In this document: one piece after another, positions 27,015-35,552 of the stretch | Layout: each line of letters starts with the position of its first letter | Position numbering within the stretch: the stretch's first letter is position 1 | NCBI RefSeq assembly: GCF_023555415.1 | Contig: NZ_JAKRYL010000005.1 | Location: 1 to 64,000, forward strand | Direction of reading: 5' to 3' | DNA length: 64,000 nucleotides | DNA from: Halalkalibacter alkaliphilus | GTDB lineage: Bacteria > Bacillota > Bacilli > Bacillales > Bacillaceae_D | The notes under the pieces: model-generated | The model's database searches: none | What the model was told of the DNA's origin: nothing | Seen by the model: only the letters and a program-made list of their open reading frames with translations | Made by a program: the position numbers and the translations under genes

Positions 27015-27336
27015 ATACAACCGCCCCTTCCCGCTTCTTTCTTCTTATCAATACGAAAAAAATGATCGGTGCAACAACGACCGCCCCCGCTTGTATTACG
27101 ATAAAAATGACAGGCGCTTGGAATAAGCTCGTCAAGGTAACACTTAAAATTAAAACAGCTGTCGCTAGAAAAATGATGAGCTCCTTAAAAAACACTTGCT
27201 TCTGCTTAACCCGATAAGCTGCGAGCTGCTCCTTAATTTCTGCAAACGAAGCGGATGAACGATCACCTAGTTCATCTAGCTGCTTCCAATCCTGCTGCAA
27301 TTTGCGGATATGCTCCTGATCCTCACTTCGCTTCAT
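27001..27336 (-). CDS. yxlC: Anti-sigma-like membrane protein, YxlC-like
   Basis: Protein of 111 residues with a charged N-terminal half (about 1-55, HIRKLQQDWKQLDELGDRS) and two C-terminal membrane helices (about 60-75 and 80-100), ending in a basic then acidic tail. A soluble head that can bind a sigma factor plus a membrane anchor fits an ECF anti-sigma, and the gene follows sigY directly, overlapping it by 14 bases. ATG at 27334-27336 has AAAGGAG seven bases upstream (the preceding ATG, 27337-27339, is also possible). Assigned by architecture and synteny. Confidence 0.82.
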   Translation of the reverse strand: MKRSEDQEHIRKLQQDWKQLDELGDRSSASFAEIKEQLAAYRVKQKQVFFKELIIFLATAVLILSVTLTSLFQAPVIFIVIQAGAVVVAPIIFFVLIRRKKREGAVVYDDV

Positions 27337-27865
27337 CATCCCACTCCTTTCGTATTTGTTTAATCCCATTGTGAACCCGCGATTTTACCGTACCCTCGCG
27401 AATGCCAATCATCTTTCCAATCTCGCCATACGTAAACCCGTAATAATGATGCAAAAGAATCGGCACCCTTACATCCGCATCAAGCTGATTAAAATCAGCA
27501 AACACATCGCTCCACTCCATCCCCTTCGTATCCGCCTGCCAAGAAAGCTGCCGTGACAATGTCTGCTTCACTTGGTCAAGCCATTTCCTCTCACGTTTCT
27601 GCTTGCGGAGAAGATCCATGTACATTCTCGATGCAATCGAAATCATCCACGTCGAAAACTTCGCCTCCCCCTGGTACGAAGAAAGGCGTGTGTAACACTT
27701 AATCATCGTCTCCTGCGCCAGATCACTGCTCACTTCCTCATCAAGCGTCAACTTCAAAAGATATTTATATAAAAAAGAATAATAACGTTGAAAGAGATGG
27801 GCGAACGCATCATCATCGCCATCTAGCGCTTTTTCTATTAACGTAACGTCCTCCTCATTTTCCAT
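27323..27865 (-). CDS. sigY: ECF-type RNA polymerase sigma factor, SigY-like
   Basis: Alternative sigma factor of 180 residues. Region 2 (about 18-85) holds SDLAQETMIKCYTRL and FSTWMISIASRMYMDLLRK; region 4 (about 120-172) has the helix-turn-helix YGFTYGEIGKMIGIREGTVKSR. Followed by overlapping yxlC-, yxlD- and yxlE-like genes and an ABC pair, the same order as the sigY operon of B. subtilis. AAGGGG precedes ATG. An ECF promoter matching the reported sigma-Y consensus lies 32-57 bp upstream, so it is probably autoregulated. Confidence 0.9.
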   Translation of the reverse strand: MENEEDVTLIEKALDGDDDAFAHLFQRYYSFLYKYLLKLTLDEEVSSDLAQETMIKCYTRLSSYQGEAKFSTWMISIASRMYMDLLRKQKRERKWLDQVKQTLSRQLSWQADTKGMEWSDVFADFNQLDADVRVPILLHHYYGFTYGEIGKMIGIREGTVKSRVHNGIKQIRKEWDDEAK

Positions 27866-27896
27866 AAAAGGCCCCTTTCTGCATGTTCAGTTATAA

Positions 27897-27922
27897 GACG
27901 ATTGGCAGTCGTGAATCGTTCA
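27897..27922 (-). promoter_or_regulatory. Autoregulatory ECF promoter of sigY
   Basis: Minus strand: TGAACG, 16 bases, CGTC. This matches the TGAACG...CGTC promoter I recall for B. subtilis sigY and lies just upstream of the sigY start, on the operon strand. Confidence 0.75.
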
Positions 27923-27983
27923 TTTGTTTTTTTATTTTTTCTCGGTTGTTATGTAGTAGTCATAAAGAGCGGGAGAATGTATG

Positions 27984-28013
27984 AAAAAGCCAGCTCTCCC
28001 CTTGAGCTGACTT
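27984..28013 (-). terminator. Terminator after the Rpn fragment
   Basis: Minus strand: AGTCAGCTC / GAGCTGGCT stem followed by TTTTTC. The stem is almost the same as the fliT terminator at 29733-29765, which suggests the intervening Rpn block arose with a duplication or insertion at this point. Confidence 0.7.
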
Positions 28014-28029
28014 ATCAATATGATCATCT

Positions 28030-28446
28030 TTAGTTATCAAGCTTCGTTGCTATCTTTTCTACAACTTCCTTTGAAAGTCCAGTCATACGTATGACAAACT
28101 GAATGTCCATCCCTTCCTTAAGCAGCGTTAGAGCCACTTCCTCTTTTCCTTCTTTCTTTCCTTCTAATTTGCCTTCCAATTTCCCTTCTTCTAAAGCATC
28201 ATCTCGAATAGACTCGATATCCCTTAATGCCTTCTCACGGGCTTCGTACTGCATTCGAATTTCTGGGTCCATGCTTGCAAGTCGTAACTTTTCCACACGT
28301 TGCTTCAACATCCGATCTTGTTTCGCCATTTCGTCCCACCTCGTATCATCCGTATTTAGTATCGTATTTCCGTCCTGTTTCTTTAATGTCTGATAGATTG
28401 GCGCGAAATATCTCCGATGGTTTCTTCTAACATTAGTTTTCACCAA
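28030..28446 (-). pseudogene. C-terminal fragment of an Rpn-family (PDDEXK_2) nuclease
   Basis: Open frame of 138 residues in which only the part from NTDDTRWDEMAKQD onwards matches the neighbouring Rpn gene at 28680-29583. The first 29 residues are unrelated and the whole catalytic N-terminal half is missing. The C-terminal tail is the same: a charged EGKLEGK repeat, then LLKEGMDIQFVIRMTGLS. The DNA of 28030-28350 is nearly identical to 28680-29000, so this is a recent partial duplicate. Rpn proteins are recombination-promoting nucleases often listed as transposase-like. It is probably not functional. Confidence 0.8.
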
Positions 28447-28534
28447 GCTAGTTCACCATTGCCTACACCGTAGCTAAGACTCTTCAGAGATCACCTCAAT
28501 CTTTATTGGTGGACAAACAAAAAGGAAGAGGATA

Positions 28535-28655
28535 CTGAAAAAGGTCGACTTTCACCTTTTCAGCACCCTCTATGCAACGTCCAGAGCCATTGCTGCTTAA
28601 TCGAGACTTTGAAAAAGTTTGGTTTTTACCTTTTTCAGTGACTTCCATCGAAAAC
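28535..28655. repeat. Composite hairpin repeat between the Rpn copies
   Basis: Stem CTGAAAAAGGT / ACCTTTTCAG (28535-28562), a tail CAACGTCCAGAGCCATTGC, then a second stem built on GAAAAAGT / ACCTTTTTCAGTGAC (to about 28655). Both parts recur at 8786-8976, so the element is composite. No gene is seen in 28447-28679. Confidence 0.6.
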
Positions 28656-28679
28656 GTCCTTTTTGTATAAAGTGATCAT

Positions 28680-29583
28680 CTAGTTATCAAGCTTCGTTGC
28701 TATTTTTTCTACAACTTCCTTTGAAAGTCCAGTCATACGTATGACAAACTGAATGTCCATCCCTTCCTTAAGCAGCGTTAGAGCCACTTCCTCTTTTCCT
28801 TCTTTCTTTCCTTCTTTCTTTCCTTCTAATTTTCCTTCTTCTAAAGCATCGTCTCGAATAGACTCGATATCCTTTAATGCTTTCTCACGAGCTTCGTACT
28901 GCATTCGAATTTCTGGGTCCATGCTTGCAAGTCGTAATTTTTCCACACTTAGCTCCAACATCGGATCTTGTTTTGCCATTTCGTCCCACCTCGTATCGTC
29001 CGTATTTGTTAAAAAGCGTAGCCATTTTGCCATCCGATCATTCGGTGTTATCTTCCCATTTTGTTCTAAATATCTAAACTTAAGCATTTCAAAGAAGTGT
29101 AATCTTAATAAATCATCTGGATACGGTTCTAGTGTGCCATCTTCCTTAAGTCCAAAACTTCTTCGGTAATCTTCAGATTGAAAATAATTAAAATCGATGA
29201 GGTTAATTGCGACTACTTTTGTTAATGTTTTATATTTCCCCTTTTCCCCTAGCTGTCCCTCGTATAATCTTGACGCATAGAAAAGCGAACGTTTGTGTAT
29301 GTTCCTCTGATTCGTTAACTGAATTTCTACGTTAATATAACCTAAACCTACCACTCTTGCTCTAACATCTAAGATTGCTTCCTTATCTTTAAGACTTTTC
29401 TTGTTTAGCGTGGGATTTAAGACTTCAACTTTTTACTAAACTTTGTCCTTCCGGTACATCTAGCACATCATTTAAAAAAGCTAACAGTAATTGATTCGAT
29501 GTCTCATCTTCACTTCCAAAAAGCAGCTTAAACACAAAATCATTTTTGGGCTTCAACCACTGAAGAGGCGTCTGTTCTGACAT
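28680..29583 (-). pseudogene. Rpn-family (PD-(D/E)XK) nuclease gene with a frameshift
   Basis: The N-terminus reads MSEQTPLQWLKPKNDFVFKL and LLFGSEDETSNQ from ATG 29581-29583, the usual Rpn start. It stops after GQSLVKS. In the next frame the protein continues KVEVLNPTLNKKS, then ILDVRARVVGLGYINVEIQLTN (first half shown up to 20 residues: ILDVRARVVGLGYINVEIQL) and on to the end at 28680. One extra A in an A5 run (plus-strand T-run 29430-29434) explains the break. With it repaired, the catalytic D and ExQ residues and the charged tail are all present, about 300 residues in total. It may be decayed, or read by slippage. Confidence 0.8.
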
Positions 29584-29732
29584 CGCATCATCTCCCTAAT
29601 TATAATCCTTACTATAATTATATCATGAATTTCATATTTTCAGAAAAACACTTGACAAGACATCTGTTTATTGAACAGTTGAATAAAAAGCAAACACTTT
29701 CCAAGAAATTAATAGCCGTTTATTCGCAAATC

Positions 29733-29765
29733 AAAAAAAAGCCAGCTCTCCTCATGAGCTGACTT
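29733..29765 (-). terminator. Terminator after fliT
   Basis: Minus strand: AGTCAGCTCATGAGGAGAGC, pairing AGTCAGCTC with GAGCTGGCT, then TTTTTTTT. Confidence 0.85.
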
Positions 29766-29770
29766 CTCTC

Positions 29771-30133
29771 TTACACACTTCGCTTATCAAAGAACACTCC
29801 GTCTGAGGTTGGCCCATCATACGGATTCTCATATTTAAGTCCTGTTTCTTTTTTCTTTTTAATATCTGAAATATTGGCACGAATTTCAGCACGGATTTGC
29901 TCAAGGCGTTCAGTTAAACGTTTATTTAACTTCAATATTTCTTGCCCAAGTTTCTTCTCAGCCTCTGATAGCTTACTAAAATCAATTCTATTAATAAAGT
30001 GATCCCGTTGAGCCAGCCTCTCATCCACTTCAGCAATGAACTGATCGCGCTCATCATTGTCCTTTGGCAATGCCTGTTTAGCAAACTCATAAAGTGACTC
30101 TGTTTGGATATAAAGCTCTTTCACAACGGACAT
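29771..30133 (-). CDS. fliT: FliT-like flagellar export chaperone
   Basis: All-helical cytoplasmic protein of 120 residues, consistent with the FliT family that chaperones the filament cap protein FliD. Seen: heptad-like helices over residues 5-95 (KLSEAEKKLGQEILKLNKRL) and a flexible tail (GLKYENPYDGPTSDG) like other Bacillus FliT proteins. The start ATG shares one base with the fliS stop (TAATG), so translation is coupled. Family members are divergent; position next to fliS supports the call. Confidence 0.85.
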   Translation of the reverse strand: MSVVKELYIQTESLYEFAKQALPKDNDERDQFIAEVDERLAQRDHFINRIDFSKLSEAEKKLGQEILKLNKRLTERLEQIRAEIRANISDIKKKKETGLKYENPYDGPTSDGVFFDKRSV

Positions 30134-30531
30134 TAGGCTTTCCCACCAGCACCATGACGTTGTTGACGGTCAATTTGGATGACTTCTTTCCACGTATTAC
30201 GGAATTCCGTCACCATTTCTTCTGCATTCTCAAGAGCTTGCGGGTCATTTTTAACATTCGCATCAATTAGTTGATTCAAAATAAAATCATACATACGCAT
30301 CATATTTTGTCCAACTTCCGAATCAGTTTTTAATGTAACCATCAATTCACGAATAATATTTTGCGCTTTAGTAATCGATGTGTTCCGTTGTTCAATGTTG
30401 CTTGCTTCCATTGCTTGCTTTGCTTGTTTAATAAACTTTAAACAACCGTTATAAAGCATCAACGTAAGTTCTCCTGGTGATGCTGTATTCATTGCATTTT
30501 GCTTATAAGCATTTTGCATATTTGTAGCCAT
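30133..30531 (-). CDS. fliS: Flagellin export chaperone FliS
   Basis: Helical-bundle chaperone of 132 residues that binds the disordered C-terminus of flagellin and prevents early polymerisation. Typical marks: AYKQNAMNTASPGELTLMLY near 8-27 and NGCLKFIKQAKQAM near 28-42. One fliS here serves three flagellin genes. ATG behind AAAGGGG. A sigma-D-like promoter lies about 90 bp upstream. Confidence 0.95.
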   Translation of the reverse strand: MATNMQNAYKQNAMNTASPGELTLMLYNGCLKFIKQAKQAMEASNIEQRNTSITKAQNIIRELMVTLKTDSEVGQNMMRMYDFILNQLIDANVKNDPQALENAEEMVTEFRNTWKEVIQIDRQQRHGAGGKA

Positions 30532-30621
30532 TATAGTCCCCTTTCTTTTTTGACCAAGTTGCTTCTATTCTGTATTCATTTAAACTGTTATTAAGTGAAG
30601 AGGCTTTTTCCCTCATCCATT

Positions 30622-30647
30622 TTATCGGTTAAACTTACTACAATTTA
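30622..30647 (-). promoter_or_regulatory. Candidate sigma-D promoter for fliS-fliT
   Basis: Minus strand: TAAA, 14 bases, ACCGATAA. The B. subtilis sigma-D consensus is TAAA-N15-GCCGATAT; the -10 differs at its ends and the spacer is one short. Confidence 0.55.
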
Positions 30648-30684
30648 AATACTTTCAATGAATAATACAAAAATTCCCTTTTAT

Positions 30685-31059
30685 TTAAATCCGTTCATCA
30701 ACGATTAACCCTGCGTGCTTTAACATCGAAGCAACCATATCCAAAAATTGTTCTGGCGGCACTTCTTTGACAACTTCATCCGTATTTCTATTGACAACTT
30801 GAACATACAAACGATTTAAATCTTCGTGCACATTAAACTTAATAGCTGTCATACTTGACTCTAGCAATTCATTCATACTCTCAACCTGTTTATCTAACAT
30901 TTCTTTCGAATGCGGGCCTTGTCGTTGTGCCTTTGCTTCCTCTACCCCTTTTTCAATCATTCTACTAGGAGTATCCGCTTTCTCAATTCTATGAATTTGA
31001 GCTGACTGAGTATTTTCTTTCAACACTTGCATCCCACTTGAAAGTCCTTTTACGTCCAT
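30685..31059 (-). CDS. flaG: FlaG-family flagellar protein
   Basis: Protein of 124 residues; FlaG proteins affect filament length and usually sit next to fliD. The C-terminal half carries the family signature FNVHEDLNRLYVQVVN followed by EVVKEVPPEQFLDM (about residues 76-108). The N-terminal half is a charged helix. ATG at 31057-31059 has GGAGG eight bases upstream; the GTG at 31074 would put that site inside the gene. It lies 140 bp from fliD and could be on its transcript. B. subtilis YvyC is the orthologue by position. Confidence 0.9.
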   Translation of the reverse strand: MDVKGLSSGMQVLKENTQSAQIHRIEKADTPSRMIEKGVEEAKAQRQGPHSKEMLDKQVESMNELLESSMTAIKFNVHEDLNRLYVQVVNRNTDEVVKEVPPEQFLDMVASMLKHAGLIVDERI

Positions 31060-31198
31060 TCCCGAAACCTCCACATTGATCTTTTATTTCTTATCAACTT
31101 ACGTATACGAAAACCCCCTGCATAGTAAAATAGAGGTAGCAATACCCCTAGTTCTCCCTAACCTCCTCCAGGGGGAATTCAAAATAAATAATTAGAAA

Positions 31199-32713
31199 TT
31201 AAAATCCTTGTCCAGCAAGATGCGCAAACAAGAAACCTGCTTGATCATTGGAACGTTGCACGGCTTTCTCCATTGCGGTAAATTGACGCCAATAGCGCTC
31301 TTCAATGGACTGTAACCTGCGCTCGAAATTAGAAATTTGCGTATCAATATTCCGAATATCTCTTCCCAATGCGAATTGATGATTTTGGCGAAGCTCATTT
31401 CCTGCACGACTTTCTACATTTCTAATCGTATCGGAAATGGTACTGCGTAAACGTCTAGCAATTCCTTTTTCAGAAAACGAATCTCCATCAGCCATGAATA
31501 ATTGGTGAATAGCTACAGGATCTTGCTCAATTGCTAAACGTAACTTATCTTCATCTAATTCTAGTTTCCCATTATCCATATAGTTTCTAGAAGTCGTAAT
31601 ACCGATGTCAGAAAGCAGCCTAAACGCTTGGTTCTCTCCGATCGAAACAGAACTATACATATCCATCCTCATTTGAGTTAATCCGGATGACAACATGCGA
31701 TCATTTCGAAGCAAACCACTTCTTGCTTTCTCTTCCCACAGTTCCACTTCTCGTTCTGACATCGCATTTTTCTGCTCTTCCGTCAGTGGTCGATAATCCC
31801 GAAAACGCTCTTCCCTTAATTTCCCGTTAATCGTTTCAATTAACTCATTATATTTATCTACAAATTCTTTAATTGAATCAAAGACATGTCCAGTATCTGT
31901 CGTAACACCAATTGTAACCGGAGAGTCTGTCACACCATTAACCGTATAAGTAACGTCATTAATTGTAAATGTATTCGATGTCCGCTTCGTCGCAAAGCCA
32001 TTTATCGTAAATTCTGCGTTTTTTCCAACACTTACATCCGCACCATCATCTAAGGATGAGTTAGCAGTTACCCCTGCAAAGCCTAGTTGATTTGCAAAAA
32101 AGTCAGCAGTTCCCTCATTTGCAACATGTATATTCGCATTCTCACCCGTTTCCTTCATCGTCATAACGAACTTGTTCGATGCTTCGTCAATAAACGCAGT
32201 CACTCCTAAATTGGAAGAATTAATTTTCCGAACAACATCCGTCAGCTTATCTCCGGCCTTTATTTCAACCGTGACCTCACGTGCTGCTGGCGGGTTAGCA
32301 GGGTCTACATGCGGATCAGTCACATTTAAAGATAAACGAAAGTCACTCTCTGCTCTAAAGTCTTTATTTACGCTGTTACTATCTTTCGTACTCCAGTTTT
32401 TCGCCGTTGCTGTTTGCGTTACGTGGAGCTGTGTATTAATATTTTGAGCGTTAACCGTAGCTGTTGCTGTCACTTTGCTAGAATCAGAACTTGTCGTACT
32501 TTTAGATAAAAATGTCCGTTGTCGGCTAATACCATTAAAAATTAAATCATCAAACTGCTTTAAAAGACGATTCATTTCTCGGTAGCCGTCACGCTGCCAC
32601 TCGATTGTCTGCCTCCTTGAAGTTAACTTATCAAGCGGCATTCTTTCGACCCGCATCATATCGGTAATCATTTGATTAATATCCATTCCTGTTGCCATGC
32701 CAGCCATTCTCAT
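31199..32713 (-). CDS. fliD: Flagellar filament cap protein FliD, copy 1
   Basis: Cap (HAP2) protein of 504 residues that helps fold flagellin at the filament tip. Seen: the FliD N-terminal domain (MRMAGMATGMDINQMITDMM, then RVERMPLDKL), a central variable domain with beta-rich repeats, and the C-terminal domain with coiled coils (SNFERRLQSIEERYWRQFTAM). The C-terminus LFAHLAGQGF is FliD-like. ATG at 32711-32713 follows AAAGGTG. A second, clearly paralogous fliD lies directly upstream. A GCCGATAA sigma-D-like -10 stands about 95 bp before the start. Confidence 0.93.
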   Translation of the reverse strand: MRMAGMATGMDINQMITDMMRVERMPLDKLTSRRQTIEWQRDGYREMNRLLKQFDDLIFNGISRQRTFLSKSTTSSDSSKVTATATVNAQNINTQLHVTQTATAKNWSTKDSNSVNKDFRAESDFRLSLNVTDPHVDPANPPAAREVTVEIKAGDKLTDVVRKINSSNLGVTAFIDEASNKFVMTMKETGENANIHVANEGTADFFANQLGFAGVTANSSLDDGADVSVGKNAEFTINGFATKRTSNTFTINDVTYTVNGVTDSPVTIGVTTDTGHVFDSIKEFVDKYNELIETINGKLREERFRDYRPLTEEQKNAMSEREVELWEEKARSGLLRNDRMLSSGLTQMRMDMYSSVSIGENQAFRLLSDIGITTSRNYMDNGKLELDEDKLRLAIEQDPVAIHQLFMADGDSFSEKGIARRLRSTISDTIRNVESRAGNELRQNHQFALGRDIRNIDTQISNFERRLQSIEERYWRQFTAMEKAVQRSNDQAGFLFAHLAGQGF

Positions 32714-32804
32714 TGAAATCACCTTTCTTAGGTAACCTAGCATATATCTTAACGTTGCTTGACCTATTCAGTTTTAAAATTGTTTAAAAATTATCCCTAC
32801 TACT

Positions 32805-32830
32805 TTATCGGCATCAATTGCTGATTTCTA
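32805..32830 (-). promoter_or_regulatory. Candidate sigma-D promoter for fliD copy 1
   Basis: Minus strand: TAGA, 14 bases, GCCGATAA. The -10 matches the sigma-D consensus at seven of eight positions; the -35 at three of four. Confidence 0.5.
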
Positions 32831-32876
32831 AAGTATTTTAATTAATTTATTAAATTTCACAAAGAAAATAGCCAAA

Positions 32877-32905
32877 AAGAAAAGACCCCACAAAATTTGG
32901 AGTCT
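32877..32905 (-). terminator. Terminator after fliD copy 2
   Basis: Minus strand: GACTCCAAA / TTTGTGGGGTC stem and TTTTCTTTTT tail. It isolates the two fliD genes, so each needs its own promoter. Confidence 0.75.
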
Positions 32906-32921
32906 TACTCTTATACAATCA

Positions 32922-34493
32922 TTACATCATTTGTCCGCCACCTAACGAAGCAAACAACTGTTCAGCTTGAGCATTGGAGCGTTGTACAGCCGCTTCCATC
33001 GCATTAAATTGCGACCAGTAGCGTTCTTCAATTTGCTGCAAACGACGTTCAAAGTTAGCAATTCGATCATTTTTCTGTTCAATTTGGCGACCGATTGAGT
33101 GATTCGCAACTGCTCCTGCCGAACCTGCTTGATCCGAAATCTGGCGGCTAGTTGCTTGTAAGGAATCACGCATTCGACGAGCAATCCCTTTCTCTTCAAA
33201 GGATTCACCATCTGCTGCAAACAATTGGTACACAGCTTCTGGATCCGCTTCAATGGCTGCACGCAATTGATCTTGATCGACTTCAAGTCGGCCACGGTCC
33301 ATGTAATTACTAGAAGTCGTAATTCCTAATTCTGAAATATGGGTAAACGAACCTACAGTATCAACAGGTGAATAAATATCCATTCGCATCCTGTCTAGTC
33401 CACTGGAGATAATACGATCATTTCGTAGCATCCCACTTTGAGCACGCTCTTCCCACATCTCAATTTCTCGCTCAGACATCGCTTGTTTTTGTTCTTCTGT
33501 TAACGGCCGATAGTCACGATGTCTTTCTTCCGTTAATTTTCCATTCATTGAATCAAGAACCGCATTGTAGTCATCAACAAAACTCATAACCGTATCAAAA
33601 ACATCATCAACCTTCGTACTAACGTTTAAGCTAACAGCTCCCGTTTCAAACGTATTATGTAAGGAAAACGTAACACCGTCGATCGTAAACGTATTCGACT
33701 GTCTCTCTGTTTCCAGTCCATTAATGGTAAAGACGGCATTCTCACCGCCCTCCTCAAACGTATGTAACTGACCTTCCTCATCTTCGTAGGCATTTTTTAC
33801 GTTTAAATCCTCTGTTAAAAAATTCCCTTCAAAAACCATTTCACTACCAAAGTGTCCTGCTTCGGTTTCATTATCGTTAAAAGAACCCGTTTCGGTTCGA
33901 GTGATGGAAACGCGGTCAGACACAGGATCATACATCATACTAACGCCTATTCCTGATGAGTTTACCTCGCTGATAATTTCATTTAATGTCGCCGTACCAT
34001 CAAAAGTGAATGACTGGCTTTCTTCTCCGTTCGAAGTAAACGTCTTTATTTCAAACGTAAGCTGCCCATCTTCCCCATCAATGTCACTAAAATACTCACT
34101 TTGCGAGCCAATGCTTGCATCCGGATCTATACTTGGATTACCGTCTCCTGTAATGCTCTCTGTACTGACATTATAAGCAGATGTCGCCAATTGGCTCACT
34201 TCAGATATCGTCCAAGTCCCCGTATTCGCAGAAGCACTGGCTGTAGCAGACACTAAGCTTTGATTGGAGCTTGTCACATCCTTAGCACTCATATTGGAAT
34301 TCCTCATAACGCCATCAAACAATTGATCTCGTAATTTATTAAACTCAATATTCGCCTCGCGATACCCATCTCGCTTCCACTCTAATAGCTCACGGTTCTG
34401 TACCATTCGATCTAGCGGCTGTCTCTCCGCTCTCATCAAGTCGTCAACCATCTGCTGAATGTCCATTCCTGTAGCAAATCCTGATAATCTCAT
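32922..34493 (-). CDS. fliD: Flagellar filament cap protein FliD, copy 2
   Basis: Second FliD, 523 residues. It shares the N-terminal MRLSGFATGMDIQQMVDDLM, the central EERHRDYRPLTEEQKQAMSE and the C-terminal coiled region (NFERRLQQIEERYWSQFNAM) with copy 1, but the mid-domain (about 100-300) differs and is longer and more acidic. ATG at 34491-34493 behind AGAGGTG is preferred to GTG three codons earlier. Two caps beside three flagellins suggest filament variants; whether both are assembled is unknown. Confidence 0.92.
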   Translation of the reverse strand: MRLSGFATGMDIQQMVDDLMRAERQPLDRMVQNRELLEWKRDGYREANIEFNKLRDQLFDGVMRNSNMSAKDVTSSNQSLVSATASASANTGTWTISEVSQLATSAYNVSTESITGDGNPSIDPDASIGSQSEYFSDIDGEDGQLTFEIKTFTSNGEESQSFTFDGTATLNEIISEVNSSGIGVSMMYDPVSDRVSITRTETGSFNDNETEAGHFGSEMVFEGNFLTEDLNVKNAYEDEEGQLHTFEEGGENAVFTINGLETERQSNTFTIDGVTFSLHNTFETGAVSLNVSTKVDDVFDTVMSFVDDYNAVLDSMNGKLTEERHRDYRPLTEEQKQAMSEREIEMWEERAQSGMLRNDRIISSGLDRMRMDIYSPVDTVGSFTHISELGITTSSNYMDRGRLEVDQDQLRAAIEADPEAVYQLFAADGESFEEKGIARRMRDSLQATSRQISDQAGSAGAVANHSIGRQIEQKNDRIANFERRLQQIEERYWSQFNAMEAAVQRSNAQAEQLFASLGGGQMM

Positions 34494-34524
34494 TTTGTCC
34501 ACCTCTTTTAGTAACCAAATAAAA

Positions 34525-34560
34525 ATAAAAAAGGACTCAATATAATCGGTCCTTTTTTGT
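34525..34560 (-). terminator. Terminator after the YjfB-like gene
   Basis: Minus strand: AAAAAAGGACCGA...GAGTCCTTTTTT, a short stem with a T-run; symmetrical enough to act both ways. Confidence 0.7.
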
Positions 34561-34621
34561 TTTTATTCAGTCATATTATCAAACTCATCATCTTTTAGAG
34601 TTACATTCAAAATCCTAATAA

Positions 34622-34822
34622 TTACAGCTTCAAGTCAATATTTCCACCTAAATGCGGCTGTGCAGCTTGTTGGATTGCCTGAACATCTCCTGAGCTCATT
34701 AGCTTCTGTAACGCTTCACCCTGTTGTTCAGCATTTCCCATTGCTTTTTTCATCACTGATAAAGAAGCTTGTTGCTGTACTTGTCCTTGGCTGAGTGCCA
34801 TTGACATGAGTGCAATGTCCAT
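34622..34822 (-). CDS. YjfB-family putative motility protein
   Basis: Protein of 66 residues with the YjfB pattern: MDIALMSMALSQGQVQQQAS, a helix with LSVMKKAM, and a C-terminus HLGGNIDLKL. B. subtilis yjfB is a sigma-D gene of unknown function. RBS GGAGGGGAATAC precedes ATG. It is 21 bp downstream of the 122-residue gene and shares its transcript. Confidence 0.82.
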   Translation of the reverse strand: MDIALMSMALSQGQVQQQASLSVMKKAMGNAEQQGEALQKLMSSGDVQAIQQAAQPHLGGNIDLKL

Positions 34823-34843
34823 GTATTCCCCTCCTTCAAAAAA

Positions 34844-35212
34844 CTATGAAACAATATACGGCTTAAAAGCGCTAGTTAATTCCTCTCTCCACTTCTTTAC
34901 TTGCGGAATAAGAGTAAACTGTAAAATCCCCTGTACTTTCCCATAATCTTTTTCTTCATAACTTTCTACAACTAGTTCCAATGTCTGTTTTAAATTAGTA
35001 GTTGCCAAGCCCAGCTGTTCACTTTCTAGCTTGCTATTAATCGGTTCAATCGACTTTTCAATTGTTGAGTACGCTAATAAAACATCTTCAAACATATAAA
35101 TAGTCCGCTGAACCTTGCCTTCTCCTATTAACTTTTGGATATGCTCAAGTCCTTCAACAATTGTTCCTGACAACTCAACTGATTGTTTCATAACCTCTAT
35201 CTGTTTTTCCAT
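34844..35212 (-). CDS. Uncharacterised helical protein in the flagellar cluster
   Basis: Cytoplasmic, mostly helical protein of 122 residues. Landmarks: SGTIVEGLEHIQKLIGEGKV near 14-33, MFEDVLLAYSTIEKSI near 40-55, and WREELTSAFKPYIVS at the end. It may be of the DUF8042 type known from Bacillaceae, but I am not sure of that. It forms an operon with the YjfB-like gene and sits between fliD and the flagellins, so a chaperone-like or regulatory motility role is an inference. TM segments and catalytic motifs are absent. Confidence 0.75.
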   Translation of the reverse strand: MEKQIEVMKQSVELSGTIVEGLEHIQKLIGEGKVQRTIYMFEDVLLAYSTIEKSIEPINSKLESEQLGLATTNLKQTLELVVESYEEKDYGKVQGILQFTLIPQVKKWREELTSAFKPYIVS

Positions 35213-35394
35213 TTAACTCACCACTTCATTCATGTTGTAAAGGATACTCTAACACTATCGGTATGGGAGCCTACTTTTAAAATAATAGTACTTTAACATT
35301 TGGCTTGTACAAAAATATTAAATAAATGAAGAAGATTTGTACTAGATCATATCGATTACAGGTAGAGGATGATTCCTTTTATTCTTCTATATTA

Positions 35395-35422
35395 CTATCG
35401 GTTTATTTCGACTAGTTATTTA
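35395..35422 (-). promoter_or_regulatory. Weak sigma-D-like promoter for the 122-aa gene
   Basis: Minus strand: TAAA, 16 bases, ACCGATAG, about 180 bp upstream of the gene. A second ACCGATAG lies nearer (about 35257-35264) but its TAAA is only 13 bases away. Which one is used, if any, is open. Confidence 0.35.
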
Positions 35423-35552
35423 GTTCTAGTTTCGAAAAAGTTCATCTTCTTTTAAACAAATTAGAATCAACAGTATTTCTAATCGAAATTCTATATATCT
35501 TGATAAGAATCTTAACAATTACCCATAAAACTATAACCGCACACGCCCAACC

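Noticed and set aside
28103-29169. Plus-strand Ser/Phe-rich open frames opposite both Rpn copies
   Set aside because: They are low-complexity frames antisense to the Rpn EGK-repeat tails, have no RBS and are explained by the codon pattern of the opposite strand.
32942-33295. Open frame of 117 residues inside fliD copy 2
   Set aside because: Same strand but another frame, no RBS, cysteine-rich random composition, fully covered by the fliD reading frame.
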